In this document: positions 1-6,784 of the stretch, piece after piece | How positions within the stretch are numbered: the first letter of the stretch is position 1 | Layout: each line of letters begins with the position of its first letter | DNA from: an uncultured Prevotellaceae bacterium | Lineage (GTDB): Bacteria; Bacteroidota; Bacteroidia; Bacteroidales; Bacteroidaceae | Assembly (NCBI GenBank): GCA_946415695.1 | Contig: CAMKTM010000122.1 | Span: forward strand, 1-7,238 | Length of the DNA stretch: 7,238 bases | Reading direction: 5' to 3' | The notes under the pieces: model-generated | What the model saw: the letters and a program-made list of their open reading frames with translations, nothing else | The model's database searches: none | What the model was told of the DNA's origin: nothing | Position numbers and translations under genes: made by a program

Positions 1-80
1 AAACCACGAATTGATGACATAGGCAAAAGCATAACATAACGACTCAATCAGACTTCATCGAATCCACATTAAAACATATT
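1..80 (+). other. Upstream leader of the transglutaminase-like gene
   Basis: Only 80 bases precede the first start codon. The stretch just before the ATG is A/T-rich (ATTAAAACATATT) with no Shine-Dalgarno-like purine run, which is normal for Bacteroidetes. I see no TAnnTTTG -7 box on the plus strand here, so the promoter is either divergent from consensus or lies left of the window. No other gene is supported. Confidence 0.4.
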
Positions 81-1586
81 ATGACAAAACTTCATTCCCT
101 CATAGCAGTTCTTTTGTGTCTCTCCTGCCTCTCTGCCACCGCACAGGAGATCGTCGTTGAAAATATTGAAGGTCAATCCGTTGTCGACCAATTTGACCTG
201 CGTGACCTCATATATGCTGAACCGACCGCTTCCGGTCCGTCCAAAGCGAGACAAAGCCCCGGCCTCGTCAGCGGCGAAATCGTCAACTATGAAGACCGCA
301 TCACGAATATGCCCCAATACCTCCACGACTTCATCGGCAAATTCGTAGAAGCAGGCCGCACTGTTCTCGACGGCGGCAGCAGCTGGCTTAGCGACCCGAC
401 TTTAGGCGTGTACGAATCAAATAATTTTTACTATCTTTTGAACACCGTGGAAGGCGAAGGCATCCCTTTCACATTCCCTGCCGGCTCGAGCGCCCAAGCC
501 ATCCAAGATGCCGCCAACAATGCTATTATAGGCCGCATCAATAAAGAATACGACATTTTGAAATCCTTCCTGCCCTATGCATTCCTTTCATTAAACTTCG
601 GACATCCCGAGATTTTCTGGATAGGCAATTCATTGAGGTATGGTTACAACTACAGTTACGGCTACAGTTACTCCACCAATGGAACTGGCACCGTCAAGTT
701 CACCATGAAGCTTCAATTCATTCTTCACGCGAACGGATCCGGCTACGACATTCGCAACAACGGCGTGTCGGGCTACAATTTCCGCCAAACAGACCAGCTT
801 GCCAAAGGCATACAACTCTTCAATTCTTGTGTACAAAACATTCTGAAGCAATGCCAGACTGGCTCACGATACGATAAGTTGCTTGCTGCCCACGACTGGC
901 TAACCATGAACAACTGCTACAATCTCTATTTCGCCTCCGGCCAGTACGGCCAGTCCCAAATAGGCGACACGCCTTGGAGCGCACTCAGCGCCTTGGAAGG
1001 CAACAACGGACAGATGGCTCCCGTCTGCGAAGGCTATGCACGTGCCTTCAAAGTGCTCTGCGATGCCTTGGAGATACCTTGCATCCTCATGGCTGGAAAC
1101 GCTCGCCCATCGTCATCCTCTGCAAGCGATGCGCACATGTGGAACTACGTGAAGATGGAGAACGGCAAATGGTACGCCATCGATGTTACATGGGACGACC
1201 CCATCGTCAGTTACTCCAATTCTGCCAAGGTATCAGGATATGAGTCCCACAAGTGGTTCCTGCTTGGCAGCACTACGGATGTCGGCGGCCTCGACTTCAT
1301 TGAATCACATCCAGAACAATGGCAAGACAGCTTCAGCAACAATGGCAGCATCGCATGGGACTTGCTTCCCGGCCCTGAACTCGCTCCGCTTGCCTGGACG
1401 CCAGAAGAAGAGGAAGATAACACTGGAGACCTCAACGGCGACGGAAAGACAGACATCGCCGATGCCGTTACCATATTGAACTTGATGGCTGAAGGCATTT
1501 ACAGCAAAGAAGCCGACCTCAACGAAGACAACAAGATAGACATTGCCGACTTCGTGACTGTCCTGAACATTATGGCTGAGAACTAA
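81..1586 (+). CDS. Secreted transglutaminase-like protein with C-terminal dockerin-type repeats
   Basis: The 501-residue product starts with a signal peptide (basic start, hydrophobic run LIAVLLCLSCLSA, likely cleavage after ATA at residues 19-21). Residues 23-260 match no family I recognise and include a Tyr/Ser/Gly-rich patch at 186-199. Residues 260-400 carry a transglutaminase-like (COG5279/Transglut_core type) domain: a helix with AHDWL near 271, catalytic Cys316 in APVCEGYARAF, His352 in DAHMWNYV and Asp368 in WYAIDVTWDDP, then KWFLLG. The triad is complete, so a thiol protease, peptidase or cross-linking activity on an extracytoplasmic substrate is possible; the substrate is unknown. 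After an acidic Pro/Glu linker (about 435-447), residues 450-470 and 479-499 form two dockerin-like calcium-binding repeats (DLNGDGKTDIAD and DLNEDNKIDIAD, each followed by a VT(I/V)LN helix). The stop lies inside the end of the convergent ABC ATPase gene. The start is the only ATG giving the signal peptide. Confidence 0.9.
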   Translation: MTKLHSLIAVLLCLSCLSATAQEIVVENIEGQSVVDQFDLRDLIYAEPTASGPSKARQSPGLVSGEIVNYEDRITNMPQYLHDFIGKFVEAGRTVLDGGSSWLSDPTLGVYESNNFYYLLNTVEGEGIPFTFPAGSSAQAIQDAANNAIIGRINKEYDILKSFLPYAFLSLNFGHPEIFWIGNSLRYGYNYSYGYSYSTNGTGTVKFTMKLQFILHANGSGYDIRNNGVSGYNFRQTDQLAKGIQLFNSCVQNILKQCQTGSRYDKLLAAHDWLTMNNCYNLYFASGQYGQSQIGDTPWSALSALEGNNGQMAPVCEGYARAFKVLCDALEIPCILMAGNARPSSSSASDAHMWNYVKMENGKWYAIDVTWDDPIVSYSNSAKVSGYESHKWFLLGSTTDVGGLDFIESHPEQWQDSFSNNGSIAWDLLPGPELAPLAWTPEEEEDNTGDLNGDGKTDIADAVTILNLMAEGIYSKEADLNEDNKIDIADFVTVLNIMAEN

Positions 1587-2232
1587 GGATGCGGCCGTCC
1601 TGCATACTTATCTTCCGGTCGGCAAGGTCGGCAAGCTGTTCATCGTGAGTCACGATAACAAAAGTCTGCCCCATCCTGTCGCGAAGATCGAAGAAGAGGC
1701 GATGAAGCTCTTGCTTGTTTTGGGTGTCGAGTGAGCCGCTGGGTTCATCAGCAAAGACCACGTCGGGCTTATTGACAAGGGCACGGGCAACAGCCACTCG
1801 CTGTTTCTCGCCTCCGGAGAGTTCGTTGGGCTTGTGCGAGGCACGGTCGGTGAGTCCCATGAATTCGAGGAGTTCTTCGGCACGCTTCTTCGCTTCACGC
1901 CTCGAAGTGCCACCGATGAGGGCGGGCATCATCACGTTCTCCAATGCCGTGAACTCGGGCAGAAGCTGATGGAACTGGAAAACGAACCCCATGTGCTTAT
2001 TGCGGAACGCCGAACGCTTTGTATCGCTGAGCTTCATAACATCGACGCCATCAATGATGACGCTGCCGCTGTCGGCCTTGTCGAGCGTTCCCATTATTTG
2101 CAAAAGCGTTGTCTTGCCTGCACCGCTTGCTCCCACGATGCTGACCACTTTCCCTCTTTCTATGCTGAGGTCGATGCCTTTAAGCACTTCGAGACTGCCG
2201 AAGCTTTTCCTGATGTTTCGTACTTCTATCAT
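1570..2232 (-). CDS. lolD: LolD-type ABC transporter ATP-binding protein
   Basis: This 220-residue protein is a complete single ABC ATPase domain. It shows Walker A GASGAGKTT at 34-42, the Q-loop Gln86 in FVFQFHQLLPEFTALENV, the signature LSGGEKQR at 138-145, Walker B VVFADEPSGSLD at 158-169 with catalytic Glu163, and the H-loop His196 in IVTHD. The Q-loop region and length fit the LolD/MacB/FtsE-like branch, and QFHQLLPEFTALENV closely resembles LolD, the ATPase of the LolCDE complex that releases lipoproteins from the inner membrane. No LolC/LolE permease is in the window, so the partner must be encoded elsewhere and the symbol is by family resemblance. Its ATG overlaps the stop of the upstream antiporter-protease gene as ATGA, which suggests translational coupling. 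At the 3' end it overlaps the convergent plus-strand gene by 17 bp. Confidence 0.9.
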   Translation of the reverse strand: MIEVRNIRKSFGSLEVLKGIDLSIERGKVVSIVGASGAGKTTLLQIMGTLDKADSGSVIIDGVDVMKLSDTKRSAFRNKHMGFVFQFHQLLPEFTALENVMMPALIGGTSRREAKKRAEELLEFMGLTDRASHKPNELSGGEKQRVAVARALVNKPDVVFADEPSGSLDTQNKQELHRLFFDLRDRMGQTFVIVTHDEQLADLADRKISMQDGRILSSQP

Positions 2233-5200
2233 TTCAAAACCTTTTTCCCATTGATTATATTAATGCCTCTCTGCAGCGAACGCAAGCGTTGACCCAAGAG
2301 ATTATAGGCAGGATGTTCTGCATTTGCCGGATCGTGCTCCTGTGTTGAATGCTGTATGTCTTTAATGCCGTCATAATGCCCCATCAAGTAATTGAGACCT
2401 GCTTCGGCATCTATCTCGCCATATCCGTAGTCGTTATTGGGATAAGAAATGTTGGGGTTAAGCCGGTTGCAAGTAGCCTGGAACGCTTCGATGACTTGTT
2501 CTCGTGTCAGTGTCGGAATAGCCTCCATCCATTGAGCGATGATGCCTGCCACGATAGGGCATGCCATGCTTGTTCCCTTCTGCGACGACCACGCATAGTT
2601 GCGGCCTCGGAAAGTGTAACGTCCGACATCATAATCGGCCATATAGTCGCCAGGATTCATTTCGGCATAGAAGCTGTTGAAGCCTGCCACAATGTTAGTG
2701 CCAGGCGCGAGGACATCGGGTTTGATGTTGCCTGCAAGCGTAGGGCCCCGACTGCTGTATGTCGATACATCGCCTATGCTGCCCCACTCGTCCTCTTGCC
2801 AAAAGCCGTCGCAGTGAAAGAAGCCAGTCCTATAGGATGTCGCGCCGACGCAGATGACGCTTGGGTCTGAACCAGGGAAATGGATGTTGTGTGTCGATTC
2901 TGCATCCTGATAGTCCGGGTATTCTATCTTGTTCTGAAGGAAGCCAACTTCCTGATACACCTCAACCTCCGACGCCTCGCCACTGACGCCTATTCCCATG
3001 TTTACAGAAATGAGCGAACCTTTACCTATCTTGGTTATCACGACATCGGTCACAAGTTCGTTGTCATCATAACAACAGAGGTAGCTGCCGAACATAAGTT
3101 GGAACGTGAGGTCGCCTGCCTGGACGGTATCGACGAGAAGGCTGTCCTCTGTGGCAAGGACATCTTCGATAGGCACTTCGTAGTTAAGGAGAGTTTCTTT
3201 CGGCGAACGCATGAAGTCGAGATGGATGTTGAAGTCGCCTTTGCTGCGAAGCATCATATAGGTGGTATTGCCAGAAGGCTGAATGAGGGCTGCGATGCGT
3301 TCTTTTCCACGAGGCTTTTTCATATAGGTGCCATAGAGGCTTTGATTGCCTGCCGCGGCACAGATGAGACGTCCCGGGCGGACAAGGCTGTCGAGGACAA
3401 TGCTGAAGAGTTGAGCTTCCCCCCAAAGGTCTTCGTGGGAACCTTCGCTGAAGCTGATGACACATGGCTTGTCCACCTTATCGGCGTAGCGGAAGATGTA
3501 TTCGAATCCGAGCAGGTCGATGGCAGAACCGTAGATGTCCCAAAGAGAATCTGGCACGAGTTCCTTGTCGCTATTTACAGCATTCGACACGAGACAAATG
3601 TCTGCATCAGGGGCCATCCCGATATAGGGCGAATCGTAGCCGCTGCCTGCTGCTGTGCTGGCTGTGTGTGCACCATGATACTGCAAGCGGCTGTCGGAGG
3701 AACAACCCTTGCGAAGCAAATCCTTACTTGATGTATAGGCAGCCCCCACGGGAAGCTCCAAGCCATTGACCATGGCACATTTGCCGCCGTACAATGAGTC
3801 TTGTCCTTCGAAATCCAGCATGTCCCAGAAGGAGCGGATGCGATAAGTGCCAAGGTCGCGACTGAAGAACGTAGGGTTGGTCAGGTCGAAGCCTATGTCC
3901 ATTACTCCCACGACAACGCCTCTTCCGGTATATGCTGAACGGGACGACGTTGGCGAGCGAAGGAGGTCGGAACGCGTGATGATGGCAGAGGTGTCGGTAA
4001 AGGCATCGCAGACCCTGCCGCACTCGATGCGCATCACTTCCGGACGGAGCGAAAGCGATGCCAGTTCTTGTTTGGGGACGGCTGCGGCATAGATATTTCC
4101 CCACTGGGCATAGATGCGGCAACCGTGCTGGCGAAGCACTTCCTCGCTGTCGCTCTGTACGAGGGTAAGCATAGAAGGGGTATGGGGCAAGGGGCAAGGG
4201 GCAAGAGAAGATTTTCTGCCCTGACGTTTCTCCTGCTCCTTGTCCCTTGCACCTTGCCCCTTTTTCTCACCCTTTAAGGACGAGTTAGAGATGGTCTGAA
4301 GCCTCACTATTGGCGACATCTTGTCGAATCTCGGCCGCTGCGCCATTAGAGGAGAAAAAGGCGAAAGGGTGAAAAGCAGAAAAAGTAAGAGCAAGACCAC
4401 TGCCGAGCGTCTTGCCGTGAAAAGCCAGCGGCGAAGCAAGCCGCCAAGGGAACGCGGTTGTCGCTGGACGGCGGTGCCGTTGGGCGTAAAGACCGAAATG
4501 CTTTCCTGAGGTTCGCCCCACTGGTCGGGGAAGAGCAATATCACGCTGACATGATTGTAGTAGCGATGTATGAGCAACGGCAAATCCTCGAACTGGCTTT
4601 GGTAAGATATAAAGCCCGGTCTGGCTGTCACGGCCACAAGCATACAGCCAAGATTCATGTCGCGCCTAAGCTCAAGGAACTGCGCCCAGTTGTTCATCTC
4701 GGCATAATGCGAACGGACATGACTGTGTTTCTGCTCCATGTAGCCTTTGATATAGGGTAACGTGTCGGCATGAGCATGGTACTCCAAATGGCAGTCGAGT
4801 TCCTCGCCTATTCGGCAGATGTGCTCCAGCCATTTGTAGAAGCCCACTTCGTATTCTGCTTTCTGAGGTACGGCGACTATCACTCGGCGGATGGTTCCTG
4901 GAGGCACAATGCTTCGCACGGCCATCACTTCGCGGTGACTGCCATTCACCACATTATCTATTATTGCGCCGAGCGAGGACTTCGATTCTCCTGTCTCGCG
5001 GTCGTTGAGGCAGACAATTACCTCACCGCAATCGTACTCGTTCATCGTATGCAGGATGCCGCCGGCAATGTTGGTGCTCATGCGGTTGAGTGTTGCCATC
5101 GGCACGTCGGCAGCGGCAGCAATCATCTGGGCTTGTTCGAGCAGTCTGTGCCCTAATGCCTGGCCTTTAAGGGAAGGCTTTGAAGGGTCTTCGTATGAGA

Positions 5201-6545
5201 CGTGTAGCCCCATCAGGCTGTCCGGGATGAAGGGATTGCGGATGAGGATGGCGAGCTGTGTCATCACATCGACGTTGTCCTCTTGGCTGTATGTGATGAG
5301 GCACTTGCCGTGGTAGGAGCCACGGTTGTCCTCGAGCGCCGTATCGCTCAGCGCAAGCTGTTTGGCTCCGCGGCTTGTGGCGAAACCGCTGATAAGGCAA
5401 CTGAAGAGGATGAGCATCACCGTTCCGCCAAGTATTTCGTCGTTCATCAGCATGACGCCGGGAGCCGTGCCGATGGTCACGATGGCAAGTGCTCCGGCGG
5501 CATGGGCATTGGTCAGGCCGAACATAAGCCACATACCGGGCTTGCCTTCGCCCATCGTCCAAGCCATCAAGCCCGAGGCAATCAGTTTGGAAACGGTGCC
5601 GACCACTATCATCACCGTCATCAGCAAATGCGTCTCGGGATGCCGGACGAGGATGCCGAGGTCGATAATCATGCCTACGCCAATAAGGAAATAGGGGATG
5701 AACAGGGCATTACCCACGAACTCAAGGCGCGACATCAGGGGGCTCGTCTTGGGGATGAGACGATTGACTATCAAACCTGCGAGGAACGCTCCCAAGAGGC
5801 CTTCCAAACCCACCATCTTTGCCAACGAAGCGCTGAAGAAGACGAGGGCCAGAATGAAGATGAACTGCATGACGCCATCCTCGAAATGACGCAGAAACCA
5901 GCGACCGACACGAGGAAAGACAAAGACTGCGAAGACGACATAAAGGGCACATTTCAGGCCGAAGAGCAGCCACGTGAGCCACGTCGTATCGGGGTTCTGT
6001 CCGCCTACAACCATGGCAAGTACAAGCAAAGCTGCAAAGAGGGCAATGGCAGTGGCGACAACACTGACGACAACCACTCGGTGGCGAGCCAGACCGTAAC
6101 GGCCCACTATCGGATAGGAGACGAGCGTATGGCTGGCATAGATGCAGGCCATCAGGAGGCTCGTCCGCAGACTCAGGTCAAGAAGCCAGATGCTCGAGGC
6201 CAAACCCAGAAAGAAAGGTATGGCAAAGGTCAGAATGCCGAAACGAAGCCCATGACGCCCGTAATGCTCCACGCTGCCCATCTCCAGCTCCAGGCCGGCA
6301 AGAAACATGATGTAGTAAATGCCCACCTGACCGAAAAGCTCAAAACTCTTGTCGTGTGCCAAAAGATTAAAACCGTAGGGCCCGACGAGCATGCCAGCCA
6401 CGATAAGGCCTATGACAGGCGGAATCCTGAGCCGCCTGAGCAGCAACGGCGCAAACAGAATGATGCAGAGCACCACAAAGAAAATCCATGTGGGGTCTGT
6501 TATGAGAGCCGCCGGAGCTGCCTGAAGAAGACTGAACTGCATCAT
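2229..6545 (-). CDS. Fused CPA2-type cation/proton antiporter and S8 subtilisin-like protease
   Basis: From the ATG at 6545 this is 1438 residues. Residues 20-390 are a CPA2/KefB-like antiporter of about 12 membrane helices (IPPVIGLIVAGMLVGPYG, FLAGLELE, GLEGLLGAFLAGL, Lys320 in VSKLIASG). Residues 411-690 look like tandem universal-stress-like cytoplasmic domains. Residues 712-736 form a signal-peptide-like segment (two Arg, a Leu-rich core, LMAQ). An I9-like pro-region (about 792-850) and a complete S8 protease follow: Asp883 in GVMDIGFD, His957 in YHGAH, oxyanion Asn1067 in AAAGNQS, Ser1326 in KGTSMACP. The tail YNLLGQRLRSLQRGINII plus GKKVLK resembles a type IX sorting tail. Normally these would be two genes; no stop separates them. 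Inferred topology puts the protease outside the inner membrane, where signal peptidase could release it. An in-frame hairpin repeat encodes residues 762-788. The frame extends to a TTG at 6575, but that lies in the promoter box, so the ATG at 6545 (or 6542) is preferred. Confidence 0.85.
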   Translation of the reverse strand: MMQFSLLQAAPAALITDPTWIFFVVLCIILFAPLLLRRLRIPPVIGLIVAGMLVGPYGFNLLAHDKSFELFGQVGIYYIMFLAGLELEMGSVEHYGRHGLRFGILTFAIPFFLGLASSIWLLDLSLRTSLLMACIYASHTLVSYPIVGRYGLARHRVVVVSVVATAIALFAALLVLAMVVGGQNPDTTWLTWLLFGLKCALYVVFAVFVFPRVGRWFLRHFEDGVMQFIFILALVFFSASLAKMVGLEGLLGAFLAGLIVNRLIPKTSPLMSRLEFVGNALFIPYFLIGVGMIIDLGILVRHPETHLLMTVMIVVGTVSKLIASGLMAWTMGEGKPGMWLMFGLTNAHAAGALAIVTIGTAPGVMLMNDEILGGTVMLILFSCLISGFATSRGAKQLALSDTALEDNRGSYHGKCLITYSQEDNVDVMTQLAILIRNPFIPDSLMGLHVSYEDPSKPSLKGQALGHRLLEQAQMIAAAADVPMATLNRMSTNIAGGILHTMNEYDCGEVIVCLNDRETGESKSSLGAIIDNVVNGSHREVMAVRSIVPPGTIRRVIVAVPQKAEYEVGFYKWLEHICRIGEELDCHLEYHAHADTLPYIKGYMEQKHSHVRSHYAEMNNWAQFLELRRDMNLGCMLVAVTARPGFISYQSQFEDLPLLIHRYYNHVSVILLFPDQWGEPQESISVFTPNGTAVQRQPRSLGGLLRRWLFTARRSAVVLLLLFLLFTLSPFSPLMAQRPRFDKMSPIVRLQTISNSSLKGEKKGQGARDKEQEKRQGRKSSLAPCPLPHTPSMLTLVQSDSEEVLRQHGCRIYAQWGNIYAAAVPKQELASLSLRPEVMRIECGRVCDAFTDTSAIITRSDLLRSPTSSRSAYTGRGVVVGVMDIGFDLTNPTFFSRDLGTYRIRSFWDMLDFEGQDSLYGGKCAMVNGLELPVGAAYTSSKDLLRKGCSSDSRLQYHGAHTASTAAGSGYDSPYIGMAPDADICLVSNAVNSDKELVPDSLWDIYGSAIDLLGFEYIFRYADKVDKPCVISFSEGSHEDLWGEAQLFSIVLDSLVRPGRLICAAAGNQSLYGTYMKKPRGKERIAALIQPSGNTTYMMLRSKGDFNIHLDFMRSPKETLLNYEVPIEDVLATEDSLLVDTVQAGDLTFQLMFGSYLCCYDDNELVTDVVITKIGKGSLISVNMGIGVSGEASEVEVYQEVGFLQNKIEYPDYQDAESTHNIHFPGSDPSVICVGATSYRTGFFHCDGFWQEDEWGSIGDVSTYSSRGPTLAGNIKPDVLAPGTNIVAGFNSFYAEMNPGDYMADYDVGRYTFRGRNYAWSSQKGTSMACPIVAGIIAQWMEAIPTLTREQVIEAFQATCNRLNPNISYPNNDYGYGEIDAEAGLNYLMGHYDGIKDIQHSTQEHDPANAEHPAYNLLGQRLRSLQRGINIINGKKVLK
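4184..4260. repeat. GGGGCAA hairpin repeat inserted in frame in the protease pro-region
   Basis: The left arm at 4184-4205 is three GGGGCAA heptads plus G. The right arm at 4239-4260 (CTTGTCCCTTGCACCTTGCC plus CC) is its reverse complement with two mismatches in 22. They enclose a 33-nt spacer that has its own small palindrome (AGAAGATTTTCT). On the minus strand the element is translated as a Gly/Gln/Lys/Arg-rich stretch and then SLAPCPLPH, which looks unlike protease sequence. Low-complexity hairpins of this type are usually intergenic dispersed repeats; here the element lies within an open frame. Whether it occurs elsewhere in the genome cannot be seen from this window. Confidence 0.75.
4338..4412 (-). 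other. Internal signal-peptide-like segment at the fusion junction
   Basis: This segment encodes two arginines, a Leu-rich hydrophobic core of about 16 residues, a Ser/Pro-rich stretch and an LMAQ end that resembles a signal peptidase I site. It is what one would expect at the start of a free-standing secreted S8 protease of this order. Possible in-frame non-ATG starts lie just before or within it (TTG at 4439-4437 and GTG at 4400-4398), but the first in-frame ATG falls at the end of the segment and would lose the signal peptide. The sequence therefore supports either read-through fusion or rare non-ATG initiation. Confidence 0.7.
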
Positions 6546-6572
6546 TTGTCGATTTTTTCGCCTAAATCTGTG

Positions 6573-6580
6573 CAAATATA
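6573..6580 (-). promoter_or_regulatory. Bacteroidetes -7 box (TATATTTG) for the antiporter-protease-lolD unit
   Basis: On the minus strand TATATTTG matches the Bacteroidetes primary sigma -7 consensus TAnnTTTG. Transcription would start around 6566-6568, giving a leader of about 20 nt before the ATG at 6545. No clear TTG-type -33 element is seen at the expected spacing near 6600, so this rests on the -7 box and its placement. The box covers the upstream TTG at 6575-6573, which argues against that codon as the translation start. Confidence 0.55.
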
Positions 6581-6680
6581 CAATTATTTTTTGAAAATTC
6601 GCCCTTCATCCCGCACACATTATTTTATTTATAAACATATTTAACGTAAGTTCGACGAAATCATTATTGGGATGATTCTG

Positions 6681-6762
6681 ACGAGGCACGCCCTTATTTC
6701 AATAAAGGCACGCTCTTATTTCAATAAAGGCACGCTCTTATTTCAATAAAGGCGTGCCTCGT
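6681..6762. repeat. 12-bp inverted repeat enclosing three 22-bp tandem units
   Basis: Three tandem 22-bp units lie at 6687-6708, 6709-6730 and 6731-6752. They begin CACGC and contain the perfect small palindrome TTATTTCAATAA, then AGG; unit 1 differs from the others by one base (C for T at unit position 6). The array is bounded by a perfect 12-bp inverted repeat, ACGAGGCACGCC at 6681-6692 and GGCGTGCCTCGT at 6751-6762, which overlaps the first and last units. The shape could be a cruciform, a small non-autonomous mobile element, or an array of protein-binding sites. It lies about 100 bp upstream of the antiporter promoter. Confidence 0.85.
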
Positions 6763-6766
6763 TCTC

Positions 6767-6780
6767 GGCGCTCTAGCGCC
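6767..6780. repeat. GC-rich palindrome GGCGCT-CT-AGCGCC
   Basis: Arms GGCGCT (6767-6772) and AGCGCC (6775-6780) are perfect inverted repeats around a 2-nt centre. The right arm can also pair onward with GGCGC at 6783-6787, so alternative hairpins are possible. There is no U-tract, so it does not look like an intrinsic terminator. It sits 4 bp from the 22-bp tandem array and may belong to the same compound element. Confidence 0.6.
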
Positions 6781-6784
6781 AAGG

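Noticed and set aside
81..146. Lipoprotein signal in the transglutaminase-like protein (LCLSC)
   Set aside because: The residue three before the cysteine is Cys, not a usual lipobox residue, and a good signal peptidase I site (ATA before Gln) follows shortly after.
1587..1660. Intrinsic terminator for the transglutaminase-like gene
   Set aside because: I see short direct repeats (GGTCGGCAAG type) but no stable stem followed by a T-run on the plus strand.
2880..3731. Plus-strand open frame of 283 codons opposite the protease
   Set aside because: It is antisense to the S8 catalytic domain and shows no recognisable motif or promoter; taken as a shadow frame.
4338..4346. In-frame ATG in LMAQ as an independent protease start
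   Set aside because: Starting there would remove the signal peptide from a protease that by family is secreted, so it is not a sensible start.
6573..6575. TTG start for the antiporter-protease gene
   Set aside because: The codon lies within the likely -7 promoter box, and two ATG codons follow 10 and 11 codons later.
5283..6644. Long plus-strand open frame of 453 codons opposite the antiporter
   Set aside because: It is antisense to a clearly recognisable antiporter; its product is His/Glu/Lys/Gln-rich without domains. Long antisense frames are expected from the codon bias of the real gene.
6681..6762. CRISPR array
   Set aside because: The 22-bp units are directly abutting with no unique spacers, and no cas gene is nearby.
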